DNA of 35,007 bases from an uncultured Nitratifractor sp. (GTDB lineage: Bacteria; Campylobacterota; Campylobacteria; Campylobacterales; Sulfurovaceae). Each line of letters starts with the position of its first letter. Within the stretch, counting starts at the first letter, position 1. Below, piece by piece: positions 16,619 to 24,501 of this stretch. A program made the position numbers and the translations under genes. The notes beneath the pieces are model-generated. The model searched no databases and was not told the origin of the DNA. It worked only from the letters and a program-made list of their open reading frames with translations. The stretch lies in contig CAMZLH010000010.1 of assembly GCA_947311565.1 (NCBI GenBank), forward strand, positions 1-35,007, in the 5' to 3' direction.

Positions 16619-19600
16619 ATTTCACCCTATAAATTACTGAATAGATTAGTGGAATATATATCAAATTTAAAACAGTTGCCCATGCTACACCAAAACCTAA
16701 AGAGATGGCCATAGGTTGTATAATAAGTGCTTGTCCACTTGCAAAAAACATTAGAGTAGATAGTCCTAATACAGTTGTAATAGATGTTAAAAATATAGGT
16801 CTTAAACGGCTAGAAGCCTTTAGTGCAATCTCTTTTGAATCTTTTGAACCTTTTATAAAGTCTAGCATAATAATTGCATCATTAACTACAACACCTGCTA
16901 AACCTACAATACCCATTACTCCTGGCATTGTTAAGTTTATACCTAGTAATTTTGTACCTATTAATGCACCAAGAATAGATAGCGGTATGACTGATATAGT
17001 TAAAATAGGTAGCATTACTGAGTTAAACATTAAAACTAGAGATATAAAGATAAAGAATATTGCCATAATTGCTGCTTGTGACATCTCTCTTTTTACTTTA
17101 TTATTCTCTTTTTGCTCACCTTTAATAATAAAGTTAAAGCCTCTTTTTTTAAGAGAAGTTAATGTTGGTTCTAATTTTGTCATTACCTCAGATGCAGTTA
17201 TAACCCCTTTAGTCGTCTGTGCAGTTACAGACCAAACTCTTTTCGCATCATCTTTATATAGTACCAATGGACTCTGTATATATATAAAATTTGCTATATC
17301 TTTTAATTTTACTTTAGATTTGCCATCAGGTGTAGAGAGATAAACACTCTGTATATTAAAGTTTTTATCTTTACTTATCTCTTGAAGTTTAATCCTAACT
17401 ATTCCTATAGAGCTTAACATTTTACCATACTCAGCCTCCAGAAATAGACCCCTTAGTTCATTAATTAGATACTTCTCACTAAAGCCTAACTCTTGACCAT
17501 ACTTATTGATCTTTAACTTAAGCTCTTTTGGTCCAATAACTTTATTTGATGTAATAGACTCTACACCTTTAATTTTTGACAGCTCTTTTTTAAACTCTTT
17601 AATTGCAATCTCTGGATTTAGATTATCTTTAGATACAATACCAATATCTATATCGTTTCCTACTATCCCTGTTTGTGGAACATATACACTTAAATCTTTA
17701 TACAGATACTCTCCAGTGCTATCTTGTATTTTTTTATATTTTAATATAGATTTTTTTGCTTCTTCTAGTATACTAAATGCACTCTTATCTCGTTTCATTC
17801 CACTATCATCATACTCTAAAGATAGGTAAGGGTTTATATATCTATCAAAAAAGTTTTGTGGTTTTCTTTCACTTAAATTAATAAAAATATGAAATAGATG
17901 CTCTCCATTTTCAAATGTATTATCTGGTTTAAAGTTTATTCCAATAATTGTAGTAATAGAGCTTACATTAGAGCTATTTAAATCTTTAAGTAGTCTCTTC
18001 TCTAGAGGTACAATTAAATCTCTTGTCTCCTCTAGACTATTATTAACATTAACTTTACCACTAAGATATATCTGTTCAGCATCAAATTTTGGGAAGAGCT
18101 CAAATTTACTAATTTTAAACATAGCTACAGTTGATACTAATATAGCAATAATTATTAAAGATACAAAACTCTTTTTAAACTTAAGAAGAGTATTAATAAA
18201 GTTTATATATTTTCTTCTTGTATTTATCCAGAAGTTATGCTCGCTATGCTCTTTTTCTATTTTGCCTATACTAAATAGCTCCTTAGCATGAAGTGGTAAA
18301 AAGTAGAATGCTTCAAATAGAGAACTAAGTAGTAATATAGATATCATTATAGGCAGTATTTTAATAAACATACCCATTTTACCAGTCATAATAAGCATTG
18401 GTAAGAAAGCAAAAATTGTTGTGGCAGTTGCTGTTAGAACTGCTGGAAACATTTCACTAGCTCCATCTATTGCTGCATCTCTAGGAGATTTACCCATCTC
18501 TAGGTGTCTATATATATTTTCTGCTACAACAATAGCCTCATCAACTAGCATACCAAGTGCGAGTAGAGCACCAAGCATAGAGAGCATATTTATACTGTAT
18601 CCTAAGTAGTCAGCTGCAATTAGACCAATAAAAAAACTTGTTGGAATACCTAATGCAACTACTGCAGATATCTTCCAGTTTACACTTAAAAGTATAGATA
18701 AAAAGACTAATATAAGCCCAAAAAATATGTTTGATGTTACAAGGTTTATTCTATTTCTAATCCATAAAGATGTATCAGTATATACTTTAAAATCTATATC
18801 TTTATACTCTTTTTTAAACCTTTTTAAGAGCTCTTTTACACGTTTACTAAGTACTATTGCATTACCTTGCTCTAGCTTAGTAACATTTAATGAGATATTA
18901 TCTTTACCATTGAAAGTAGATATCTCATTAGAACTATCTAAACCATAAGTAACCTTCGCAATATCTTTTAGTTTTACTCTATGTGTACCTACAGTTATTA
19001 TACTATTTTTTAGTATCTCTACATCTTTTTCTCCATTATTTGATGATATATATATCTTATTACCTCTATTTTTAAATGTTCCAGCAGGAAATATAGAGCT
19101 TAAATTTGATATAGAACTATATACGGTAGTTATATTTAAATTAAGAGCTTCAATCTTTTTGTAGTCTATACTTATCTTCATTTCGTAGTCAGAGTCACCT
19201 CTAATATCTATTTGACCTAACTCTTTAATAGTGCTTAGTTGACTCTTTAGTTTTTTAGATGCATCTAATAATCTATCTTTACTTACATCTCCAGATACAG
19301 CAATTAAAAGTAGAGGAAAAGAGTAGATAAGAGATTTTGATATAGGTTCATTCATATCAGATGGTAAGTCTCTTTTTGAGTTTGCAACTACATCTTTTAC
19401 ATCATTGAGGACTATTTGGGGATCTGAATCTTCTTTAAGCTCTAACCGAATATTAAAGAGACCATTTTTAATTGTACTAGATATCTCACTTATATTATCA
19501 ACATTTTTTAGCTCATCTTCTATTGGTTTAACTGCCATTTTATCTAATATATCAGCACTAGTACCAGTATATGCACCACTTATAGATATCTGATCTAAGT

Positions 19601-19727
19601 TAGCAGGTGGAAAAAGCTCTTTTGGTATACTTTTATATGCAAAAATAGCCATAATTAACATTAAAATAAATAGAATATGATTTAGTATAGCTTTATCTAC
19701 TGCATATGCAATAATTTTTTTTATCAA
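16602..19727 (-). CDS. RND family efflux permease (AcrB/AcrD/AcrF-like)
   Basis: A large inner-membrane proton-driven exporter. The topology is that of RND pumps: one helix near residues 17-33, a large periplasmic loop, six helices at about 330-545, a second periplasmic loop, and six helices near the C-terminus. The proton-relay motif in TM4 reads GMLVDEAIVVAEN (Asp396-Glu397) where AcrB has two aspartates. The TM10 partner region reads GVVVNDAIIMLDF. At 1041 residues it is full length. There is no membrane-fusion or outer-membrane partner gene beside it: upstream is the FtsL-like gene and downstream the uracil glycosylase. Substrate is unknown; an adaptor elsewhere or adaptor-free action are both possible. 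Confidence 0.9.
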   Translation of the reverse strand: MIKKIIAYAVDKAILNHILFILMLIMAIFAYKSIPKELFPPANLDQISISGAYTGTSADILDKMAVKPIEDELKNVDNISEISSTIKNGLFNIRLELKEDSDPQIVLNDVKDVVANSKRDLPSDMNEPISKSLIYSFPLLLIAVSGDVSKDRLLDASKKLKSQLSTIKELGQIDIRGDSDYEMKISIDYKKIEALNLNITTVYSSISNLSSIFPAGTFKNRGNKIYISSNNGEKDVEILKNSIITVGTHRVKLKDIAKVTYGLDSSNEISTFNGKDNISLNVTKLEQGNAIVLSKRVKELLKRFKKEYKDIDFKVYTDTSLWIRNRINLVTSNIFFGLILVFLSILLSVNWKISAVVALGIPTSFFIGLIAADYLGYSINMLSMLGALLALGMLVDEAIVVAENIYRHLEMGKSPRDAAIDGASEMFPAVLTATATTIFAFLPMLIMTGKMGMFIKILPIMISILLLSSLFEAFYFLPLHAKELFSIGKIEKEHSEHNFWINTRRKYINFINTLLKFKKSFVSLIIIAILVSTVAMFKISKFELFPKFDAEQIYLSGKVNVNNSLEETRDLIVPLEKRLLKDLNSSNVSSITTIIGINFKPDNTFENGEHLFHIFINLSERKPQNFFDRYINPYLSLEYDDSGMKRDKSAFSILEEAKKSILKYKKIQDSTGEYLYKDLSVYVPQTGIVGNDIDIGIVSKDNLNPEIAIKEFKKELSKIKGVESITSNKVIGPKELKLKINKYGQELGFSEKYLINELRGLFLEAEYGKMLSSIGIVRIKLQEISKDKNFNIQSVYLSTPDGKSKVKLKDIANFIYIQSPLVLYKDDAKRVWSVTAQTTKGVITASEVMTKLEPTLTSLKKRGFNFIIKGEQKENNKVKREMSQAAIMAIFFIFISLVLMFNSVMLPILTISVIPLSILGALIGTKLLGINLTMPGVMGIVGLAGVVVNDAIIMLDFIKGSKDSKEIALKASSRLRPIFLTSITTVLGLSTLMFFASGQALIIQPMAISLGFGVAWATVLNLIYIPLIYSVIYRVKYEESI

Positions 19728-19736
19728 ATTTTCTCC

Positions 19737-20141
19737 TTAGTTTATATCTAGAGTTTCAAATAGCTCTTTAGTATCTTTTGGCGTAACATCTTTGATATCT
19801 GTATCATCTATATTACTATCAATAGTGTTTGTAGGCTCTTTAATACTCTCTTGATCTTTTACACTTTCTTGCTTATTTGCACTCTCTAGCTCTTTTGCAA
19901 GTTTCTCTTCTATAGTATCACTCTCTACTTTATAGTTAAAAAGAGGATCAATAATTGTGTTTTTATATTTTAGTTTCTCTATTTTTAGTTTTAATATATT
20001 ACTCTCCTCTTTGAGAGCATTAATCTGTATTGAATTTTTCTGAATACTTCTACTTGCTAAATATAGTTTATTAGAAATATATATTTTATTTAGCATCAGG
20101 ATAAAGATTATAGATAATAAAACTAGATAGCTTTTTTTCAT
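19737..20141 (-). CDS. FtsL-like membrane protein with acidic C-terminal tail
   Basis: 134 residues: a short cytoplasmic start (MKKS), one membrane helix at about 5-25, then a periplasmic coiled-coil-like region (about 30-65, rich in Leu/Ile/Lys/Glu), and a low-complexity acidic tail rich in Asp, Glu, Ser and Thr. FtsL of other bacteria has this layout and is encoded just after rsmH (mraW), as here (11 bases downstream of rsmH). FtsL proteins diverge greatly, so the call rests on position and topology. The usual next gene ftsI is absent and an RND permease gene follows instead. The acidic tail is not part of the classical FtsL. Confidence 0.55.
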   Translation of the reverse strand: MKKSYLVLLSIIFILMLNKIYISNKLYLASRSIQKNSIQINALKEESNILKLKIEKLKYKNTIIDPLFNYKVESDTIEEKLAKELESANKQESVKDQESIKEPTNTIDSNIDDTDIKDVTPKDTKELFETLDIN

Positions 20142-20152
20142 TTATGAGACTC

Positions 20153-21088
20153 CTAATTTTTAAATTTAAATACCCTTAACTTAGCACTTCGGCTTCTGGG
20201 GTTAATTTTTATCTCCTCTTTAGTTGCAATAATAGGTTTTCTATTTACCTCTTTACCTAAATTATTATTATTACCACAAATACACTTCATGATTCCAGTT
20301 GGACAACTACAACTTTTAGACCACTCTCTAAATCTTCTTTTTACAAGTCTATCTTCGAGTGAATGAAAAGTTATTAAGGCAACTATAAGACCTTTTGGTC
20401 TCTTCGTCTCTAGTATATCTAATAGTTTTATAATCTCTATTAATTCACTATTAACCTCAATTCTAATTGCTTGAAAATATAGAGTTGCAGGGTGTATTTT
20501 TCCTTTTTTATAGCTATTGTTTATAATAATATTAGATAACTCTTTGGAGCTTGTTATTTTATGGTTTTTTCTATAGCTACATATAGCTTTAGTAACCCTT
20601 TTATGCTCTTTAGTCTCTCCATACTCTTTGAATATTCTTATTAAATCATCTTCTGAATATCCATTAACAATATCCTTAGCATCTAAATTAGCACTTTGAT
20701 CCATTCTCATATCTAAAATATCACTATCAAATTTAAAGCCTCTATTCTCTTTATCAAGTTGTAGAGATGATACTCCAAAATCTGCTAAAATAGCAACTGT
20801 ACTACTTAAGTTAATATCATTTAGTTTATCAGAAAACTTGCCATGTATAAAAGTTACCCTATCTTGAAATTGATATAATCTTTTTTTACTAAACTCTAAG
20901 GCTTCTATATCTCTATCAATGCCTACTAACTCTATAGAGGAGTGCTCTTTTAAAATTTGACTAGAGTGTCCACTATATCCAAGTGTGCAATCTACTACTT
21001 GACCACTACTTATATCATTAAAAGCATAGATAACTTCGTTAAGTAATACGGGAATATGAGGGATTTTATCTATATTTTTCAAATGCAA
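20153..21088 (-). CDS. rsmH: 16S rRNA (cytosine-1402-N4) methyltransferase RsmH
   Basis: Methylates C1402 of 16S rRNA at N4 using S-adenosylmethionine. MraW/RsmH hallmarks include HIPVLLNEV near the start, VDCTLGYSGHS (SAM motif I), LADFGVSSLQLD, ITFHSLEDRLVKRRF, and the final INPRSRSAKLRVF. The frame is open to an ATG at 21142, but that adds a hydrophobic stretch (MTHILFLTLIWYYI) not expected in this cytosolic enzyme. Homologues begin a few residues before IPHIPVLL. I chose a TTG at 21088; another TTG at 21082 is possible. Neither has a convincing SD. The FtsL-like gene follows after 11 bases. Confidence 0.9.
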   Translation of the reverse strand: MHLKNIDKIPHIPVLLNEVIYAFNDISSGQVVDCTLGYSGHSSQILKEHSSIELVGIDRDIEALEFSKKRLYQFQDRVTFIHGKFSDKLNDINLSSTVAILADFGVSSLQLDKENRGFKFDSDILDMRMDQSANLDAKDIVNGYSEDDLIRIFKEYGETKEHKRVTKAICSYRKNHKITSSKELSNIIINNSYKKGKIHPATLYFQAIRIEVNSELIEIIKLLDILETKRPKGLIVALITFHSLEDRLVKRRFREWSKSCSCPTGIMKCICGNNNNLGKEVNRKPIIATKEEIKINPRSRSAKLRVFKFKN

Positions 21089-21140
21089 TCTTTTTTTAAT
21101 GATATAATACCAAATTAGAGTTAAAAATAGTATATGTGTC

Positions 21141-21168
21141 ATCTATTACTCTATTATTAGTAATAGAT
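21141..21168. repeat. Perfect 10-bp inverted repeat in the divergent rsmH / DUF2892 interval
   Basis: ATCTATTACT (21141-21150) and AGTAATAGAT (21159-21168) are exact reverse complements separated by 8 bases (18-base centre spacing, nearly two helical turns). It lies between the start of rsmH (minus) and the gene at 21281 (plus), where no gene ends, so a terminator is not expected. It could be an operator. Confidence 0.5.
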
Positions 21169-21280
21169 AGTTCAAGTAGTTTTTAAGGATTTAATATCTT
21201 ATAGTAGTTATAAGTTTTAAGCATTGTTGGATAATTTTATAGTATTATAACAGTTCAAAATATTTTTAAAAGGAAAAATA

Positions 21281-21481
21281 ATGGCAATAAATGCAAAAGC
21301 AATAGCAAAAATTTGTAAACCCTTTAGAGTGGTTTTAGGTGCAGCCTTAATTGGATATGGATATTATAGTGGAAATAACTGGTTCTACTTGGGAGCAATA
21401 CCTTTAGTTGCTGGTCTTATTGGTTTTTGTCCAGCGTGTGCAATCACTGGACAGTGTACAATAATGGGTAAAGATAAGTAG
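21281..21481 (+). CDS. DUF2892 family small membrane protein
   Basis: 66 residues with two hydrophobic segments (about 16-30 and 34-50). The C-terminal stretch FYLGAIPLVAGLIGFCPAC is the signature of the DUF2892 family, the membrane part found alone or fused to rhodanese as in YgaP. Cysteines at CPAC and TGQC may be redox active or metal binding. Function is unknown; relatives often sit with sulfur or thiol genes. The SD is AAAAGGAA. It is the first of three plus-strand genes that end with superoxide reductase. Confidence 0.85.
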   Translation: MAINAKAIAKICKPFRVVLGAALIGYGYYSGNNWFYLGAIPLVAGLIGFCPACAITGQCTIMGKDK

Positions 21482-21488
21482 AATTAGT

Positions 21489-21926
21489 ATGTTTAAAAAC
21501 TTACTAGTTTGGATTGGTGGTACACTGCTTTTATTACAATTTATTCAGATAAAAATTCCACCAGCTCCAAAGTCTATGCCACAAGATCAAGTTTCAGCAC
21601 CAAAAGAGGTGATAAGTATACTAAAAAAAGCTTGTTATGATTGTCACTCTAATCAGACAGTAATGCCTTGGTATGGAGATATATCTCCTATTTCTATTAT
21701 GGTACACTCAAATATTAAAAATGGTAGAAATTGGCTTAACTTCTCTATATTTAATAGATACGATGAGAAGAAAAAAGATAAACTATATAAAGGTATAGTT
21801 AAATCAACAGCTATGAAAATGCCTCCAGCTGAGTATTTATTACTACATAAAGATGCAAGATTATCTCCTAAAGAGAGAAAAGTGTTACAAGATTGGGCAA
21901 AAAAATTAATAAAAGATGATAATTAG
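21489..21926 (+). CDS. Haem-binding domain protein (single CxxCH c-type)
   Basis: 145 residues: an N-terminal membrane anchor or signal (about 5-22), then one haem c attachment motif, CYDCH at about residue 49, in the context KKACYDCHSNQTVMPWYGDISP. This context (CYDCHSN-x-PWY) is typical of the small haem-binding domain proteins (Haem_bd family). A later Met (MKMPPAEY) could be the axial ligand. It would reside on the periplasmic side. It begins eight bases after the DUF2892 stop, so the two are likely cotranscribed. Its stop codon lies within a strong hairpin (21922-21944). The electron partner is unknown. Confidence 0.85.
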   Translation: MFKNLLVWIGGTLLLLQFIQIKIPPAPKSMPQDQVSAPKEVISILKKACYDCHSNQTVMPWYGDISPISIMVHSNIKNGRNWLNFSIFNRYDEKKKDKLYKGIVKSTAMKMPPAEYLLLHKDARLSPKERKVLQDWAKKLIKDDN

Positions 21927-21944
21927 GAGTAAATTACTCCTAAT
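21922..21944 (+). terminator. Near-continuous palindrome at the end of the haem-binding gene
   Basis: ATTAGGAGTAA (21922-21932) and TTACTCCTAAT (21934-21944) are perfect reverse complements around one central base. As RNA this gives at least 9 bp with a 5-base loop. It includes the stop codon of the haem-binding gene. The stem is strong for this AT-rich DNA but lacks a T run; it may stop or pause transcription before the superoxide reductase gene, or protect the 3' end. Confidence 0.5.
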
Positions 21945-21960
21945 AGATTGAAAATTATGC

Positions 21961-21995
21961 TATAATCCTTTTATAAAATTATTAAAAGGATTATA
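21961..21995 (+). promoter_or_regulatory. Promoter -10 and SD of superoxide reductase embedded in a perfect 12-bp inverted repeat
   Basis: TATAATCCTTTT (21961-21972) and AAAAGGATTATA (21984-21995) are exact reverse complements with an 11-base loop. The left arm begins with TATAAT preceded by TGC, an extended -10 box, which would place the transcript start near 21973, in the loop. The right arm is the SD (AAAAGGA), with the ATG at 21997. A transcript from this promoter would lack the left arm and have a free SD; a read-through transcript from the upstream gene would fold and hide it. Confidence 0.7.
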
Positions 21996-21996
21996 A

Positions 21997-22383
21997 ATGC
22001 CAAAGATTAACAAATATCAAGACATTTCAGAGATAGATAGAGAAGCTAAAAAAGATTTAATAGATAGACACTCACCATTTATACATTGTGCAACAACAGC
22101 TAAAGCAGGTGAGCCATTTGAAGTAACTGTTAAAATGGGTAATGAATATACACATCCTGATGACTTTGATCACTATATCGAGTCTGTATCACTTTTTAAT
22201 GGTGAGACACTACTTGCAAAAGCAACTTATGTTCCAGGTACTTTAGGAAACACAAAAGCTCACAATACAACAACTTTTACAATTATCCCAACAGGTAAAA
22301 AGCTTAAGCTTGTAGCTCATGGTTACTGTACTAAGCATGGTATTTGGGAAGGTACAACTGTAGAAGTTGAAGTTGCTGAGTAA
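21997..22383 (+). CDS. Superoxide reductase (1Fe neelaredoxin type)
   Basis: Reduces superoxide to hydrogen peroxide without producing oxygen; cytoplasmic in anaerobes and microaerophiles. The iron site ligands can be seen: His25 (RHSPFI), His53 and His59 (HPDDFDHY), then Cys111 and His114 (GYCTKHG). No N-terminal desulforedoxin domain is present, so it is the single-iron class. The flexible-loop motif normally written Glu-Lys-His reads Asp-Arg-His here (23-25), conservative changes at both positions. 128 residues is normal for the class. It is transcribed after the haem-binding gene but has its own -10 box and hairpin. Electron donor (rubredoxin or other) is not in the window. Confidence 0.92.
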   Translation: MPKINKYQDISEIDREAKKDLIDRHSPFIHCATTAKAGEPFEVTVKMGNEYTHPDDFDHYIESVSLFNGETLLAKATYVPGTLGNTKAHNTTTFTIIPTGKKLKLVAHGYCTKHGIWEGTTVEVEVAE

Positions 22384-22402
22384 GTAACTTTATCATCTAT
22401 TT

Positions 22403-22431
22403 TAGGTTAAAGTAAACTTTGCTTTAGCCTA
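22403..22431. terminator. Hairpin between convergent superoxide reductase and mreC genes
   Basis: TAGGTTAAAG (22403-22412) pairs with CTTTAGCCTA (22422-22431), ten pairs including one G-U, with a 9-base loop. It is 20 bases after the superoxide reductase stop and 31 before the mreC stop. Neither side has a clear T run. Probably a shared termination or 3'-end hairpin. Confidence 0.4.
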
Positions 22432-22462
22432 GCTTAATACTATAATAACTTAATATTATATC

Positions 22463-23443
22463 TTACTTGTGATTACTTTTTAGATCTATTTTATTATTAA
22501 TTATATCATTCTTATTGAATATATCTAGGTATTGATCTTCATCTATTTTAATTGGCTCTAGAGTTTTATCTTTTGTCTGTGTTACTACTGGAGTTTCAAT
22601 ATTGTTACTATTATTTGTTGGTATATATGGATATATTCTTTTAGGAAAAGTACTCTCTGGTATATAATTTGCATTTATATATGGTGTGGAGTCAGATATT
22701 AAAAAAAGAGTAGATGGTCTATCTAGATTAGCATTAATTTCTACTTTAGCTAACTTATATGTATCAAGTGTTTTTACATCTGTAACTACACCAACTGGGA
22801 TATTAGAGAAAAATATATTATCTAAACCACTAGTTTTAACAATATCACCAATCTCTATTTGTGACCATCTAGGAATAAATTTAATAATCATCCCTTGCTT
22901 TCCATCACCTTGAGCAATACCATTCGCATAATTTTTACCTATAGATACACTAAAATTACATTTAGGATGAGATAGTAGATATGCATATAGTTTTCCATCA
23001 GCAATATGTGCTACTCCTGCTACATAGTCGTTTTGCATTACACCAAATAACTTTTTTTTACTATCTAATAGTTTTTTTGGTGTAGTTAATATTATCTCAT
23101 TTAATTTATTTAGTTTAACATATGATATTGTATTTACAATATAGATATTTTTATATGGCTTTTTTATTAATGATGGCACAATTTTGTAGATTTTTGAAAG
23201 TTGCTCTATATAGTTAGATTGTTCATTAAGAAGTTTTTTTAAATTAGAGTTCTCCTCTTTTAAACTTAAAATACTAGCTTGTTGTTTCATATAACTATCA
23301 CTAATTTCAGTTAAATTTAGATAAGCCATCTTTACTGGATTTATAAAATCTAAAAAAAAGCTTTTAACTGCTCCATTATACTTTGTAAGTATAATAAAAA
23401 GAGCAATTAGTAGTGGAAGAAGTATTAAGCTTCTTTGTCTCAT
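22463..23443 (-). CDS. mreC: Rod shape-determining protein MreC
   Basis: Periplasmic part of the elongasome that links MreB filaments to cell wall synthesis. 326 residues: an N-terminal membrane helix (about 7-20), a coiled coil at about 50-85 (QASILSLKEENSNLKKLL), and a beta-rich C-terminal domain with the MreC-type segment GDIVKTSGLDNIFFSNIPVG and GVV. A tail of about 60 residues (from YIPESTFPKR) is polar and probably disordered. It follows mreB by eight bases; no mreD is seen after it, and the next gene converges. The cluster fabZ-lpxA-clpX-mreB-mreC is the standard Campylobacterota arrangement. Confidence 0.93.
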   Translation of the reverse strand: MRQRSLILLPLLIALFIILTKYNGAVKSFFLDFINPVKMAYLNLTEISDSYMKQQASILSLKEENSNLKKLLNEQSNYIEQLSKIYKIVPSLIKKPYKNIYIVNTISYVKLNKLNEIILTTPKKLLDSKKKLFGVMQNDYVAGVAHIADGKLYAYLLSHPKCNFSVSIGKNYANGIAQGDGKQGMIIKFIPRWSQIEIGDIVKTSGLDNIFFSNIPVGVVTDVKTLDTYKLAKVEINANLDRPSTLFLISDSTPYINANYIPESTFPKRIYPYIPTNNSNNIETPVVTQTKDKTLEPIKIDEDQYLDIFNKNDIINNKIDLKSNHK

Positions 23444-23451
23444 GCTATAGA

Positions 23452-24492
23452 TTAATCTTCATAGCTAGTTTGCTGAAGAAGATCTATTTGATTTAAAGCT
23501 TCACCAGTTCCTTTAGCAACAGCTAAAAGAGGATCTTCAGCAATGTAAACCGGAAGTTTAACAGTGTCAGATAGGTACTTATCTAAACCTCTAATTAAAG
23601 AACCACCACCTGTTAATATAATACCGTTTTCAACAATATCTCCTGCAAGTTCTGGAGGAGTCTGCTCTAAAACACTCTTCAGTGCCTCAGCTATTTGGTG
23701 CAGAGGATCAGATATAGCTTCTCTGATATGTTCACTATTAACTTCTACAGAAGTTAATATACCTTCAACTTGGTCACGCCCTTTTACATTTGTAGATAGA
23801 GGTTCATCTAATTTTATTGCTGTACCAATATCAATTTTAAGGTTCTCTGCTACCTTGTCTCCAATTAAAAGGTTGAAGTTCTTTTTAACATAATCCATAA
23901 TAGCACTGTCAAGTTTATCTCCCGCTACTCTTATAGATTTACTAATTACTAATCCACCTAAAGATGTAACACCAATCTCTGTTGTACCGCCACCAATATC
24001 TACAACTAAATTACCATTTGGCTCTTTAACAGGTAAACCAGCACCTATTGCTGCTGCCATAGGCTCTTCAATTAAATAGACACTTCTAGCACCTGCATTT
24101 AGTGCAGACTCTCTAACTGCTTTTCTCTCTACTTGAGTTAATCCATAAGGAACACAAATAATTATTCTAGGAGAAGATAGAAAGCTAGATCCATTAACTT
24201 TTTTAATAAAATACTCTATCATCATCTCTGTAGTATTAAAATCAGCAATAACGCCATCTCTCATAGGACGAATAGCTTTTATACTACCTGGTGTTTTACC
24301 AACCATATCTTTTGCCTCTTGTCCTACTGCTAAGATCTCCTCTTGCCCAGCACGATTTATTTTAACAGCAACAACAGAAGGTTCATTAATTACTATACCT
24401 TTACCTTTTACTAATACAAGAGTATTGGCTGTACCTAAATCAATCGCTAAATCTTGCGATAAAAAACCAAATAAATTCTTAAATAATCCCAC
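23452..24492 (-). CDS. mreB: Rod shape-determining protein MreB (bacterial actin)
   Basis: Actin-like ATPase forming membrane-bound filaments that orient cell wall synthesis. Typical landmarks: DLGTANTLVLVKGKGIV (phosphate 1), EEPMAAAIGAGLPV, VVDIGGGTTEIGVTSLGG (phosphate 2), and LTGGGSLIRGLD (adenosine motif). The N-terminal MGLFKNLFGFLSQ is amphipathic and suits membrane binding. The 346 residues are normal. It lies nine bases after clpX and eight before mreC, so it is part of the same operon. Confidence 0.98.
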   Translation of the reverse strand: MGLFKNLFGFLSQDLAIDLGTANTLVLVKGKGIVINEPSVVAVKINRAGQEEILAVGQEAKDMVGKTPGSIKAIRPMRDGVIADFNTTEMMIEYFIKKVNGSSFLSSPRIIICVPYGLTQVERKAVRESALNAGARSVYLIEEPMAAAIGAGLPVKEPNGNLVVDIGGGTTEIGVTSLGGLVISKSIRVAGDKLDSAIMDYVKKNFNLLIGDKVAENLKIDIGTAIKLDEPLSTNVKGRDQVEGILTSVEVNSEHIREAISDPLHQIAEALKSVLEQTPPELAGDIVENGIILTGGGSLIRGLDKYLSDTVKLPVYIAEDPLLAVAKGTGEALNQIDLLQQTSYED

Positions 24493-24501
24493 TTTTTCCC
24501 C

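Noticed and set aside
16705-17343. A 212-codon plus-strand frame opposite the RND permease gene.
   Set aside because: Antisense shadow of a strongly supported membrane transporter gene.
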